Shown in pieces: positions 43,042-52,306 of a stretch of 64,000 nucleotides of DNA. The translations under genes and the position numbers were made by a program. Each line of letters opens with the position of its first letter. Positions within the stretch are counted from its first letter, which is position 1. This DNA comes from an uncultured Pelagibacteraceae bacterium (lineage in GTDB: Bacteria > Pseudomonadota > Alphaproteobacteria > Pelagibacterales > Pelagibacteraceae): assembly GCA_902620465.1 (NCBI GenBank), contig CACNIF010000002.1:1-64000 (forward strand), in the 5' to 3' direction. Under the pieces are notes generated by a model, which saw nothing but the letters and a program-made list of their open reading frames with translations, was not told where the DNA came from and did not search any database.

Positions 43042-43770
43042 ATGAAATTTTCTATTGAAATAAGTCCGAAAACTGACTTAAACACAGTTCCAAAAGTTAG
43101 TGATGTTTATATCACAATGTTGCCTGGTGGTGACTACAAAGAAACAGCTCAACAAGCAGTTGATTTGGTTAAAAAAGGCTTTAACCCAGTTCCTCATTTC
43201 CCTGCTCGATCAATGCAAGATGAAAAGCAGCTAAAAGATTATGTTTCTAGATGTAAAGATGGGGGTGTAAAACAAGTGCTAGTAATAGGAGGTGGAAGAG
43301 AGCCGATGGGAAAATTCGATAGCTCCTTTCAACTTTTAGAGACTGGTTATTTTGAGAAGATGACAATAGGAATTGCTGGACACCCAGAGGGGAGTCCTGA
43401 TATATCCGACTCAAATTTAGAAAAAGCTATGATAGATAAAAAACCTTACGCTGATTATATAGTAACACAATGGTTGCTAGATCCTCAGCCTATTATAGAT
43501 TTTATCTCAAAACAAAGTGTACCAGTCCATGTGGGGATTACTGGGCCTCTAAAGATATCGAGCCTAATAAAATTTGCAAATATTGTTGGAGCAAAAAATT
43601 CCTTAAATTTTCTTAAATCTAATTTTGGCAAGGCATTAGATTTATTAAGACCTAAAGACCCAAATGATTTGATTGGAAAAATTAAATCTCATACTGATTT
43701 TTTCCACATTTATACATTCGGCGGCTTGACGGAAACTAACAAGTGGTTGAAGGAGAACAATTATGTCTAA
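43042..43770 (+). CDS. Methylenetetrahydrofolate reductase-like protein
   Basis: A 242-residue TIM-barrel protein related to MetF: FSIEISPK with the conserved Glu near the N-terminus, a FNPVPHFPARSM segment, GIAGHPEGSPD near residue 112 and DYIVTQWLLD near 145. It is about 50 residues shorter than MetF, and the usual (L/G)xGD motif whose Asp contacts the flavin reads GGGRE near residue 86. It overlaps by 8 bases with the GcvT-like methyltransferase, so it likely handles the methyl-THF that enzyme makes. It is less likely to serve methionine synthesis. Confidence 0.8.
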   Translation: MKFSIEISPKTDLNTVPKVSDVYITMLPGGDYKETAQQAVDLVKKGFNPVPHFPARSMQDEKQLKDYVSRCKDGGVKQVLVIGGGREPMGKFDSSFQLLETGYFEKMTIGIAGHPEGSPDISDSNLEKAMIDKKPYADYIVTQWLLDPQPIIDFISKQSVPVHVGITGPLKISSLIKFANIVGAKNSLNFLKSNFGKALDLLRPKDPNDLIGKIKSHTDFFHIYTFGGLTETNKWLKENNYV

Positions 43771-45121
43771 AGAAATTGATTATACAAAATTAAAACATGT
43801 AACATCAGTAGATCAATCTGATCGAGAAGTACCTTATAACTTAAGACAAAGTGGACCTACCAAAGTTGAAATGCTTATATCAACAAGAGTTAGAAAATCA
43901 CCTTATTGGCATTTATCAATGCAAGCAGGATGTTGGAGAGCAACAGTATATAATCGAATTTACCATCCAAGAGGATATGTCAAACCTGAAGATGGTGGTG
44001 CGATGGTTGAATATGATGCAATCGTAAACCATGTTACAATGTGGAATGTTGCTGTCGAAAGACAAATAAGAGTTAAAGGTCCAGATGCAGAAAAATTTGT
44101 AGATTATGTAATAACTAGAGATGCAACAAAAATTTCTCCAATGAGAGCAAGATATGTAATTTTATGCAATGCATACGGTGGAGTTTTAAATGATCCAATT
44201 CTTTTAAGAATTTCAGAAGATGAATTCTGGTTTTCTCTATCAGACTCAGACATTGGAATGTATCTACAAGGCGTAAACGCTGATGGAAGATTTAATTGTA
44301 AAATTGAAGAAACTGATCATTGCCCAGTTCAAATACAAGGTCCTAAATCTAAAGCTTTAATGAAAGATCTTTGTGGTGATCAGTTTGATTTAGATAATAT
44401 GCCTTTTTACGGATTAGCTGAGGCAAAAATAGGAGGAAGAAGTTGTGTAATTTCACAATCTGGTTTCTCTGGAGAAGCTGGATATGAGATTTATTTAAGA
44501 AATGCAACACTATACGCGGATGATATGTGGAACGCTGTTCTAAAAGCTGGTGAAAAACATAATTTGATGGTTATTGCTCCAGCTCACCACAGAAGAATCC
44601 AAGCAGGTATACTTTCTTGGGGACAAGATATGGATCAACAACATAATCCTTTTCAGTGTAATCTCGGTTATCAAGTTTCTTTATCTGGTAAAGGCGAATG
44701 GAATAAAAAGTCTGACTATGTGGGTAAAGAAGTTTTAGAAAAAATGAAGTCAGAAATAAAAGCAGGAAAGAAACCTTACAAACTACAATTGGTTGGTTTA
44801 GAAATGGGTGGAAAGCCAATAGATGATTATGCACCTGATTTTTGGTTAATCTCAAATGCTAATGGTGGTGATCCTGTTGGATTTATTACCTCTCCTTGGT
44901 GGCATCCTGAAAAGAAGACTAATATTGCAATGGGCTACGTTCCTTTTGACGGGACTCTGAATGCAAATGGTTTTCCGAAGGGAAAAGTTGGAACCAAATT
45001 TAAAGTTCATCTTCCGGAGAAATATTCAAATAGTCCAGGTCAGCCGGTAGATGCAGTTATAGTTGATATACCATTTAAAGAGTCTTTTAATGCAAATACA
45101 AGAGAGGTGGTTTCAGGTTAA
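43763..45121 (+). CDS. GcvT-like THF-dependent methyltransferase/demethylase
   Basis: This 452-residue single-domain aminomethyltransferase-fold protein is longer than GcvT or DmdA (about 370). It has VVRQ-like VERQIRVKGPDAEKFVDYVI, YGGVLNDPILLRI near residue 137, SGFSGEAGYEIYLRN near 242 and an APAHHRRIQAGILSWGQDM block near 275. The overall length and pairing with a metF-like gene resemble LigM/DesA-type O-demethylases that move a methyl group from an aromatic or small O-/S-methyl donor to THF. DMSP demethylase is a related alternative. The substrate is not known. Confidence 0.82.
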   Translation: MSKEIDYTKLKHVTSVDQSDREVPYNLRQSGPTKVEMLISTRVRKSPYWHLSMQAGCWRATVYNRIYHPRGYVKPEDGGAMVEYDAIVNHVTMWNVAVERQIRVKGPDAEKFVDYVITRDATKISPMRARYVILCNAYGGVLNDPILLRISEDEFWFSLSDSDIGMYLQGVNADGRFNCKIEETDHCPVQIQGPKSKALMKDLCGDQFDLDNMPFYGLAEAKIGGRSCVISQSGFSGEAGYEIYLRNATLYADDMWNAVLKAGEKHNLMVIAPAHHRRIQAGILSWGQDMDQQHNPFQCNLGYQVSLSGKGEWNKKSDYVGKEVLEKMKSEIKAGKKPYKLQLVGLEMGGKPIDDYAPDFWLISNANGGDPVGFITSPWWHPEKKTNIAMGYVPFDGTLNANGFPKGKVGTKFKVHLPEKYSNSPGQPVDAVIVDIPFKESFNANTREVVSG

Positions 45122-45156
45122 TAGTCTTTAAAAGAGCTAGATTATTTTTAATCTAA

Positions 45157-45261
45157 ATGTCTAAAGGTTTTTTAATTGGAATTTGCATTATCATAATTAT
45201 TGCTTTAATAGTCTTTCTATTGATTGTTTCATACAAAGAGCAAAAAAATAAAAAAAATTAA
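45157..45261 (+). CDS. 34-residue single-pass membrane protein
   Basis: ATG at 45157 opens a 34-codon frame: MSKG, one hydrophobic helix rich in Ile and Leu (residues 5-25), then a basic Lys-rich tail (SYKEQKNKKN). Its stop at 45259-45261 abuts the ATG of the next membrane-protein gene at 45262 with no gap. A 7-base-pair stem (45138-45144 with 45149-45155) lies immediately in front and may mask the start or act as the 3' end of the upstream gene. Confidence 0.6.
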   Translation: MSKGFLIGICIIIIIALIVFLLIVSYKEQKNKKN

Positions 45262-45804
45262 ATGTTTGGAGAGTTTTTAAATATTATCTTTAAGTCTATT
45301 AAATTAGACAAGTCTCTTTATACAGATAGTAGAAATTTTGGTGAAGCCTCAATTTATTTTGCTGGATTAATTATGATCTTAGATGGAGTTGCGGGTGCTG
45401 TAGCTGCAAATACAGTCATCAAAACAGCTATTGGGATGTCAGGACTAACAGCAATTTTGACTTGGTTTATTTGGGCAATTTTAATTTATGTTTTGGGAGT
45501 GAAGATATTTCCTGATAAACAAACAAAAGTCTCTTTTAAAAAAGTGTTAACTTTTGTTGGATTTGCTCACGCTCCTGGTCTACTGAGATTCTTTGCTGTT
45601 ACTCCTGAGTTAATGATACCAATAATTTTTATTACTCAATTTTGGATTTTCGCTGCGCTAATTATCTCAACAAGACAAATTTTAAATTTTAAATCAAATT
45701 TAAAATCTTTTGGAATTGTGTTCTTATCTTTTCTAATTATTGTCTTCTTATCTATTTCTTTTGTAATGAGTAGAATGAATGCTTTACCAGTAAATAGTAT
45801 TTAA
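45262..45804 (+). CDS. Yip1-like integral membrane protein
   Basis: A 180-residue protein with about five transmembrane helices (residues 30-50, 60-82, 94-112, 115-138 and 150-170) and the FAHAPGLLRFF segment that in bacterial Yip1-domain proteins links helices. The function in bacteria is not known. It is adjacent to the 34-residue membrane peptide with abutting stop and start. Confidence 0.72.
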   Translation: MFGEFLNIIFKSIKLDKSLYTDSRNFGEASIYFAGLIMILDGVAGAVAANTVIKTAIGMSGLTAILTWFIWAILIYVLGVKIFPDKQTKVSFKKVLTFVGFAHAPGLLRFFAVTPELMIPIIFITQFWIFAALIISTRQILNFKSNLKSFGIVFLSFLIIVFLSISFVMSRMNALPVNSI

Positions 45805-45956
45805 ATCGGAAAAATTGTTTTTGAAACTCTGCACGATTTGCAAATTTTAAATCCTGTTAAAATTAAATTTTGAGTAACACTCTCATCTTCCTTTTTACAC
45901 TCATCACAAATATCGTCTAACTCTTTTAAATTATCAAAATCTTTATCATTGTTCAT
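45801..45956 (-). CDS. 51-residue zinc-ribbon-like protein
   Basis: A leftward frame from ATG at 45956 to TAA at 45801, overlapping the stop of the preceding rightward gene by 4 bases. The 51-residue product is acidic at the start and has two CxxC pairs, CDEC near residue 17 and CKSC near 39, with the spacing of a small zinc ribbon. No family is recognised. The two clean CxxC pairs in an otherwise gene-free spacer argue for a real gene. Confidence 0.6.
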   Translation of the reverse strand: MNNDKDFDNLKELDDICDECKKEDESVTQNLILTGFKICKSCRVSKTIFPI

Positions 45957-46059
45957 TTTATGAAAACATTATTAATTATATTAACACTTTTTTTTAATTT
46001 TATTTATTTTATTGAAATTTTTATTTAATTTTGAAATAAGATTATACTCAAATTTTTCG

Positions 46060-46551
46060 ATGAAAAAAAACAAAAATCAAAAAGTAGCATTGGTGATGGG
46101 TAGTCAATCGGACTATAAAACAATGAAATTAGCTGCAAAAGTACTTAAAATTCTCGGTGTTAAATTTGAAACTAAAATAATTTCAGCTCATAGAACACCT
46201 AAAAGAATGTATGAATTTTCAAGTAAGGCAAAAAAAAATAATATTAGTGTTATAATTGCTGGTGCCGGAGGATCTGCACATTTACCTGGAATGATTGCAG
46301 CTTTAACTTCTATTCCTGTTTTGGGTGTTCCAATTGAAAGTAAAAAACTTAAAGGCTTAGATAGTCTTTTGTCAATTGCTCAAATGCCTAAGGGTATCCC
46401 AGTAGGAACATTAGCTATAGGAAATGATGGAGCGATAAACGCAGCATTACTTGCTGCATCAATAATTGCAAATAATAATTCTATTGTAAGTAAGAGATTA
46501 GAAAAATGGCGTGCATCACAAACAAGATCTGTAAAAAAAAGACCTAAGTAA
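46060..46551 (+). CDS. purE: N5-carboxyaminoimidazole ribonucleotide mutase
   Basis: A 163-residue class I PurE starting at the ATG at 46060 (the longer frame from 46012 is discarded because of its hydrophobic, non-conserved leader). Motifs: VALVMGSQSDYKTM near residue 9, SAHRTPKRM near 44, and GAGGSAHLPGMIAALT near 68, with catalytic His and Ser. It moves the carboxyl of N5-CAIR to give CAIR in purine synthesis and is followed directly by purK. Confidence 0.96.
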   Translation: MKKNKNQKVALVMGSQSDYKTMKLAAKVLKILGVKFETKIISAHRTPKRMYEFSSKAKKNNISVIIAGAGGSAHLPGMIAALTSIPVLGVPIESKKLKGLDSLLSIAQMPKGIPVGTLAIGNDGAINAALLAASIIANNNSIVSKRLEKWRASQTRSVKKRPK

Positions 46552-46556
46552 GATTA

Positions 46557-47606
46557 ATGTCAGAGATAAAGTTAGGCATTATCGGTGGTGGTCAACTCGG
46601 AAGTATGCTTTCAAATGCTGCACAAAAGTTGAATGTAAAAACAGTAATCTATTGTGATGATTTAGATGCACCAGCAAAAAATTTTTGTGATGAGTTTATT
46701 TGTGGTAAATATGATGAAAAAGAAAAAATTAATGAATTTATTGAAAAGGTAGATATCGCTACATATGAATTTGAAAATATTCCATTTGAAACTCTCAATG
46801 AAATCAATAAGACAAAGCCTGTATTACCAAAACCATCTATCAATAGACTGATACAACACAGGTTAGCTGAAAAAGATTTTGTAAATAAACTTAATCTTAG
46901 AACCACACAATATGCATCTGTTGATAAAAAGTCTGACTTAGATTCTTTAAAAGATTTGCTTCCAGGTATTTTAAAAACAACAACTATGGGTTACGATGGT
47001 AAAGGCCAATACCCTATTAAAGAAATTACAGAAGTGGATGCGTTAAATATAGATTTTTCCAAAGGCTACATACTTGAAAAATTAGTAAAACTTAAAAAAG
47101 AAATTTCAGTGATTATTACAAGATTTGGAAATAACGAATATGAAATTTATGAACCCATAGAAAATATTCATGAAGATCAAATACTTAAATACTCCAGTAT
47201 ACCTGCTGATATAAGTGAAAATATTTTTAAACAATCAAAAAATTGGGCTATGGATATTGCTGAAGAGTTAAAGTTTATAGGAACTCTTTGTGTAGAATTT
47301 TTTATAGATAGAAATGAAAATTTATTTGTTAACGAAATTGCTCCTAGAGTACATAATTCTGGTCATCTCACTATCAACGCTTACAATGTTAGCCAATTTG
47401 AAAATCATGTAAGAGCAGTTTGTTCTCTAAAAAAAGTCTCATTAAAAAAACTATCTAATGCAAAGATGGTTAATTTAATAGGAAGTCAGATTGAGCAATA
47501 TAGAAAAAGTAATAATTTAGGTGAAAACGAATTTTTTTTTGATTATTTAAAAAAAGAAATTAAAGCTAAAAGGAAGATGGGACACATCACTACTTTGATA
47601 AAATGA
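46557..47606 (+). CDS. purK: N5-carboxyaminoimidazole ribonucleotide synthetase
   Basis: A 349-residue ATP-grasp enzyme with the PurK opening LGIIGGGQLGSMLSNAAQKL, KTTTMGYDGKGQY near residue 138 (glycine-rich loop), and EIAPRVHNSGHLTINAYN near 260 where the ATP/Mg ligands lie. It makes N5-CAIR from AIR, bicarbonate and ATP for PurE. Its start is five bases after the purE stop, and its stop overlaps the GNAT gene by 4 bases. Confidence 0.96.
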   Translation: MSEIKLGIIGGGQLGSMLSNAAQKLNVKTVIYCDDLDAPAKNFCDEFICGKYDEKEKINEFIEKVDIATYEFENIPFETLNEINKTKPVLPKPSINRLIQHRLAEKDFVNKLNLRTTQYASVDKKSDLDSLKDLLPGILKTTTMGYDGKGQYPIKEITEVDALNIDFSKGYILEKLVKLKKEISVIITRFGNNEYEIYEPIENIHEDQILKYSSIPADISENIFKQSKNWAMDIAEELKFIGTLCVEFFIDRNENLFVNEIAPRVHNSGHLTINAYNVSQFENHVRAVCSLKKVSLKKLSNAKMVNLIGSQIEQYRKSNNLGENEFFFDYLKKEIKAKRKMGHITTLIK

Positions 47607-48070
47607 TAGAGTCAATAGAAGGAAATTTTGATCATCCAGAAGTAAATGAACTTCTTACAAAACATTTTAAAGAATTAAGAGCTGCATCCCCAGAGGGAAG
47701 TGCCCATGTTCTGGATATCCCTGGTCTAAAGGTTTCATCTATAAAATTTTGGAGTTTATGGGAAAATAATAACTTAATGGGATGTGGTGCACTTAAATTT
47801 TTAAGTAAAGACCATGGTGAATTTAAGTCAATAAGAGTTCATGATAACTTTAGAAATAAAGGAAACGGAATTAAGATAATAAAACATTTAATCAATGAAG
47901 CAAAAAATCTAAATATTCTTAGAATTAGTATTGAAACAGGTTCTGGAGAATTTTTTGAACCTGCAAGAAAGTTATTTAAAAGTTGTAACTTTCAGCCTTG
48001 TGCGCCTTTTGCGCATTATAAAGAGGACGTAAATTCTCTTTATTTTACAAAACTAATTAGCAATGATTAA
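47603..48070 (+). CDS. GNAT-family N-acetyltransferase
   Basis: A 155-residue acetyltransferase with the acetyl-CoA loop in DNFRNKGNGIKIIKHLINEA near residue 91 (RxxGxG/A-type motif read as RNKGNG) and an LFKSCNFQPCAPFAHY segment near the end, as in the YsnE-like group. The acyl acceptor is unknown. It is translationally coupled to purK by a 4-base overlap. Confidence 0.88.
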   Translation: MIESIEGNFDHPEVNELLTKHFKELRAASPEGSAHVLDIPGLKVSSIKFWSLWENNNLMGCGALKFLSKDHGEFKSIRVHDNFRNKGNGIKIIKHLINEAKNLNILRISIETGSGEFFEPARKLFKSCNFQPCAPFAHYKEDVNSLYFTKLISND

Positions 48071-48180
48071 TATTTAAACTAGTAAGTATATCAATTTAGT
48101 TGACAAAAGACTTAAAATTTTAAAGAAAGGCACAATTACTTAATTATAAGTGATAAATTAACATAACAATAAGTAAAAAT

Positions 48181-48387
48181 ATGAGTCTACAAGGTAAAGT
48201 AAAATGGTTCAATCCGACTAAAGGTTATGGTTTTATTGAACGAGAAGACAAAGAAAAAGATGTATTTGTTCACGTTTCAGCAGTGAGAGATGCTGGCATG
48301 AATGGTTTAGATGAGGGTCAAGCTTTGACTTTCGATGTTGAAGATGGTCCTAAAGGTCCTTCAGCAGTTAACTTAAAAACTGCATAA
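48181..48387 (+). CDS. Cold-shock domain protein
   Basis: A 68-residue single cold-shock domain with [14 protein letters not shown] (RNP1 included) and DVFVHVSAV (RNP2). It binds single-stranded RNA and acts as an RNA chaperone. It is transcribed alone with a 110-base leader region in front that contains a TTGACA at about 48099 but no well-spaced -10 element. Confidence 0.95.
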   Translation: MSLQGKVKWFNPTKGYGFIEREDKEKDVFVHVSAVRDAGMNGLDEGQALTFDVEDGPKGPSAVNLKTA

Positions 48388-48479
48388 TTTTCAAAAATTT
48401 TATTGGCTGTATCAATCAAATAATTTAAGTATTTCATTTTTATGGCCAATAAACTTTTATCAAAAAGAAGCTATAAGTT

Positions 48480-49226
48480 ATGATTGGTATTCTTGGTGGA
48501 ATGGGAACACAAGCAGGTCTTGATTTCTGTAATAAACTTGCAGTGTTAAATAGAGGAAAAATTGATCAAGATTATCCTCTATTTTTACTCTATAATAAAT
48601 CTAACATACCTGGTCGACCTGAGTCGATTGGAATTCAGACAAGTAGATTAACAAATAGATTTTCAAATTCAAAAAATAAAAAAAAATATAGATTAGTCTT
48701 AGACAGTTTGCTCAAAGGATGCAGATTACTTAAAAAAGATAAATGTAAGTTTATTGTCATTCCATGTAATACAGCACATTATTGGTATGATGATTTAAAA
48801 AAAAAAATAAAATTACCAATAATAAATATGCCAAAAGAAGTCTATATTCATACAAAAAGGACGTGTAAAAAAAACTCACCTATAGGCTTACTAGCTACAG
48901 AAGGAACTATAATGACAGGTGTATACAATAAATTTTTCGATACAAATTATAAATTGATACACCCAAATAAATTAATTCAAAAAATTTCTGTAAACCAAGC
49001 AATTAAACTCGTTAAAATGGGAAACGTAAAGGCAGCAGCTAAGAAAATTAAACCAGCTATAAACTTCTTGATTAAAAAGAAGTGTAAAAAAATTATTCTT
49101 GGTTGTACAGAATTACCCATAGCAATATTTGCCTTTAAATCATTTGATAAAATCAAAAAATCAAAAATTTTTTTAGATCCAAATTTAATTTTAGCAAATG
49201 CTGCAATGAAAAAATATCGAAAATAA
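48480..49226 (+). CDS. Aspartate/glutamate racemase-family protein
   Basis: A 248-residue member of the Asp/Glu racemase superfamily. The two catalytic-site Cys are present: FIVIPCNTAHYW near residue 97 and IILGCTELPIAIF near 207, with GILGGMGTQAGLDFCNKL at the N-terminus. The reaction could be racemisation of aspartate or a hydantoin/malonate-type activity. It starts 93 bases after the cold-shock gene. Confidence 0.9.
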   Translation: MIGILGGMGTQAGLDFCNKLAVLNRGKIDQDYPLFLLYNKSNIPGRPESIGIQTSRLTNRFSNSKNKKKYRLVLDSLLKGCRLLKKDKCKFIVIPCNTAHYWYDDLKKKIKLPIINMPKEVYIHTKRTCKKNSPIGLLATEGTIMTGVYNKFFDTNYKLIHPNKLIQKISVNQAIKLVKMGNVKAAAKKIKPAINFLIKKKCKKIILGCTELPIAIFAFKSFDKIKKSKIFLDPNLILANAAMKKYRK

Positions 49227-49229
49227 TCA

Positions 49230-49667
49230 ATGCAATTTAAAGACAAGCCGTATGTTTTATATGTTGCAGAGGTAATCTATTTAGAAATTTCAGAAATTAA
49301 AAAAAAGAACTCAAATTTTTCAAATAAAGAGGCTATTAATGCTTTTATTGGTAACGGGACTTATAAAAATATTAGTAGCGGAAAATTTCATGATGATTGG
49401 CTAAAAGAATTAAAAAAAAATAATTTTATCGATTTAAAAACAAATAAAAAAATTCCTGAGGAAACAATAAGACTGTTAAAAATTCAAAAAGATGTGATGG
49501 TAAAACAACTTATCCAGTTTCCAGATCTTTATGATACTAAAAATAATTTACCACTTGAGATATCCCAAAGAGCATTTGAACATATTTGGAGAATGTGTGA
49601 AAGTTATGAGTTATGGTGCAAAGAGACTAAACAAAATGAATATATTCAATTAAATATTACTGATTAG
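49230..49667 (+). CDS. Hypothetical protein
   Basis: A 145-residue soluble, mostly helical and Lys/Glu-rich protein that I do not recognise. It starts three bases after the racemase stop, so it is co-transcribed. A FEHIWRMCESYELWCKETKQ stretch near residue 111 contains the only Cys pair and several aromatic residues. No signal peptide or membrane segment is present. Confidence 0.75.
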   Translation: MQFKDKPYVLYVAEVIYLEISEIKKKNSNFSNKEAINAFIGNGTYKNISSGKFHDDWLKELKKNNFIDLKTNKKIPEETIRLLKIQKDVMVKQLIQFPDLYDTKNNLPLEISQRAFEHIWRMCESYELWCKETKQNEYIQLNITD

Positions 49668-49705
49668 TAAACTGTATAAATGATAATTAACCTATCAAGC
49701 TAAAA

Positions 49706-50554
49706 GTGATTAGAATATATCCTCTTATTTTTATTCTGCTATGGTCTTCAGCATTTATAACCACTAAGCCAATTGTAGATAATAGCGACCCTTTTGCAGC
49801 ATTGGCTTTTAGGTTTTTTTTTGTAGCTCTTGGTTTCTGTTTATTCTCTTTTTATTTAAATCAATCATTAATTACAAATAAGAGAAAAATAGCCGAATCT
49901 GTTTTAAGTGGTGTACTTTTTCATGGATTTTATTTAGGTGGAGTTTTTTATTCAATCTCAATTGGAATGCCAGTAGGAATAGCAGCTTTAATAGTCACTC
50001 TTCAACCGGTTTTAACAAACATCTTAAGTGGACCCATCCTTGATGAGAAAATAACTACCCAACAATGGATTGGAGTTTTACTTGGTTTCACAGGTGCCTC
50101 TTTAGTTTTGGGTTTAGATATAGGTTCTGGTATTCCTTTATTAGGTCTTATCGCAACAATCATAGCTTTATTATCAATTACAATATCTACAATTTGGCAG
50201 AAAAAGATAAGTAAAAACTTACCTTTATCAGTAAGTAATTTTTACCAAGCATTTGGGGGATGTTTGTTTCATGTTCTAATAGTAATTTTCCTTGCTGAAC
50301 CATATATAAATTTTAACAAGGTTTTTATCATTGCAATGAGCCATCAAGTACTGCTTGTCTCTTTTGGTGCTTTTACAATCTTAATGCTTTTAATTAAAAA
50401 AAATTCAGCAAGCAAAACTGTCTCGATATTTTTTTTAATTCCATCAACTTCAGCTTTAATGGCCTGGTTTTTTTTAAATGAAAAATTAACTAATTTGGAT
50501 ATTGTCGGCTTTATTGTAACATCTGTTGGAGTTTATATTGCTACAAGAGACTGA
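49706..50554 (+). CDS. EamA/DMT-family transporter
   Basis: A 282-residue protein with about ten transmembrane helices in two EamA repeats: PLIFILLWSSAFITTKPIV as helix 1, MPVGIAALIVTLQPVLTNIL near residue 92, and STSALMAWFFLNEKLTNLDI near 245, as in drug/metabolite exporters. The start is a GTG at 49706 (no in-frame ATG nearby). It exports an unknown metabolite. Confidence 0.9.
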   Translation: MIRIYPLIFILLWSSAFITTKPIVDNSDPFAALAFRFFFVALGFCLFSFYLNQSLITNKRKIAESVLSGVLFHGFYLGGVFYSISIGMPVGIAALIVTLQPVLTNILSGPILDEKITTQQWIGVLLGFTGASLVLGLDIGSGIPLLGLIATIIALLSITISTIWQKKISKNLPLSVSNFYQAFGGCLFHVLIVIFLAEPYINFNKVFIIAMSHQVLLVSFGAFTILMLLIKKNSASKTVSIFFLIPSTSALMAWFFLNEKLTNLDIVGFIVTSVGVYIATRD

Positions 50555-50620
50555 AAACACTATATTTTAATTTTAGATGAACTAAAAACACGTATTAAAC
50601 AAATATTATATTTTGAATAA

Positions 50621-52306
50621 ATGGCTAAAGTAAAATCAGATATAGAAATAGCAAGAAAAGCTAAAATGAAACCGATAGGTAAAATTTTAGCAAAAATTAA
50701 AGTTCCAGATAAGAGCAGTGCTTTCAGTCCAATGGGTAGACATATCGCAAAAATTAATTTTGAATTTTTAGATAAACTGAAGAAAAAAAAGGATGGTAAA
50801 CTAATTTTAGTCACTGCAATAACGCCAACACCAGCAGGTGAGGGAAAAACAACAACTTCAGTTGGTTTAAGTGATGGCTTAAACAAAATTGGTAAAAAAT
50901 GTATCGTTTGTCTTAGGGAACCTAGTTTAGGTCCATCATTTGGAATGAAAGGTGGTGCTGCTGGGGGTGGTTACGCCCAAGTTGTTCCTATGGAGCAAAT
51001 AAATTTACATTTTACGGGTGATTTCCATGCTATCACTTCAGCACACAATTTACTTTCAGCAATGATAGATAACCATATTTATTGGGGTAACAAACTAAAT
51101 ATAGATGAAAACAAAATAGTTTGGAAACGTGTAATGGATATGAATGACCGCGCTCTTAGATTTATTGATATTAATACTAGTGGGGTTGCTAAAGATTTCA
51201 AAAGAGTTGATGGTTTCGACATAACAGTTGCATCAGAAGTGATGGCTATTTTTTGTCTTTCTAATGATTTAAAAGATTTAGAAAAAAGAATTGGTAATAT
51301 TACTTTTGCATATGATAAAAAAGGAAGCCCACTTTATGCAAGAGATATAAATGCTCATGGTCCAATGACTGTTTTGCTTAAGGAAGCAATAAGACCAAAT
51401 GTAACTCAAACTTTAGAAAATAATCCAGCAATTATTCATGGCGGTCCATTTGCGAACATTGCTCATGGGTGCAATTCAGTTATTGCAACAAAAACTGCTT
51501 TAAAACTATCTGATTATGTAGTTACTGAAGCAGGATTTGGTGCAGATCTTGGTGCAGAAAAGTTTTTAAATATTAAATGCAGGAAAGCAGGATTAACCCC
51601 CAGCTGTGTAGTAATTGTTGCAACAATAAGAGCATTAAAAATGCATGGAGGAGTTGAAAAAGAGGACTTAAAAAAAGAGGATATATCGGCGTTAGAAAAA
51701 GGATTGGTTAACTTGGAAAGACATATTACAAACATAAAAAAATTTGGTTTAGAACCGATAGTAGCCGTAAATCATTTTGCGCTAGACACAGAAAAAGAAG
51801 TTAAAACTGTTTTAAATTTTTGTAAAAAAAAGAAAGTTGAAGTCAGTGAATGTAAGCATTGGGCTAAGGGTGGAAATGGGACCAAAGATCTTGCCAAAAA
51901 AGTTGTTAAAGTCTGCAAAAATAACAAAAATGAATTTAATTTTTTATATAATAACAATCTTAAACTCTGGGATAAGATAGAGTTAATTGCTAAACAAATC
52001 TATAAAGCTGATAAAATAACAGCTGATGACAAAGTTAAAGAACAATTAAAAGTTTTCGAGGATAATGGACATGGAAATTTACCAGTTTGTATTGCAAAAA
52101 CTCAATTTAGTTTTTCAACAGACCCCAAACTCAAAGGTGCCCCGTCAAATCATGAAATACCAATAAGAGAAGTAAGATTATCTTCAGGAGCAGAATTTGT
52201 GGTAGTCATTTGTGGGTCAATAATGACGATGCCAGGATTACCAAGAAAGCCAGCCGCTGATACTATTAAATTAAATCAAAAAGGCCAAATTGAGGGTTTA
52301 TTTTAA
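50621..52306 (+). CDS. fhs: Formate-tetrahydrofolate ligase
   Basis: A 561-residue enzyme making 10-formyl-THF from formate, THF and ATP, or, running in reverse, formate and ATP. Motifs: [20 protein letters not shown] near residue 68 (ATP loop), [20 protein letters not shown] near 103, and DIEISEVTVASE-like [16 protein letters not shown] near 199. It completes the C1-folate network that receives methyl groups from the GcvT-type enzymes in this window. Confidence 0.96.
   Translation: MAKVKSDIEIARKAKMKPIGKILAKIKVPDKSSAFSPMGRHIAKINFEFLDKLKKKKDGKLILVTAITPTPAGEGKTTTSVGLSDGLNKIGKKCIVCLREPSLGPSFGMKGGAAGGGYAQVVPMEQINLHFTGDFHAITSAHNLLSAMIDNHIYWGNKLNIDENKIVWKRVMDMNDRALRFIDINTSGVAKDFKRVDGFDITVASEVMAIFCLSNDLKDLEKRIGNITFAYDKKGSPLYARDINAHGPMTVLLKEAIRPNVTQTLENNPAIIHGGPFANIAHGCNSVIATKTALKLSDYVVTEAGFGADLGAEKFLNIKCRKAGLTPSCVVIVATIRALKMHGGVEKEDLKKEDISALEKGLVNLERHITNIKKFGLEPIVAVNHFALDTEKEVKTVLNFCKKKKVEVSECKHWAKGGNGTKDLAKKVVKVCKNNKNEFNFLYNNNLKLWDKIELIAKQIYKADKITADDKVKEQLKVFEDNGHGNLPVCIAKTQFSFSTDPKLKGAPSNHEIPIREVRLSSGAEFVVVICGSIMTMPGLPRKPAADTIKLNQKGQIEGLF

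Noticed and set aside
43763..45121. DMSP demethylase DmdA
   Set aside because: The protein is 452 residues, about 80 longer than DmdA, and pairs with a MetF-like gene. DmdA is not excluded but the sequence does not support naming it so.
46012..46059. Extended start of purE
   Set aside because: The added 16 residues are non-conserved and there is a normal ATG at 46060 right before the PurE domain.
48071..48180. Sigma-70 promoter with TTGACA before the cold-shock gene
   Set aside because: The TTGACA at about 48099 has no TATAAT-like hexamer at 16-18 bases, so a precise promoter call is not supported.
48404..48466. Terminator after the cold-shock gene from TATTGGC and GGCCAATA
   Set aside because: The two arms are complementary over seven bases but the loop is over 35 bases with no T run, so a functional hairpin is doubtful.
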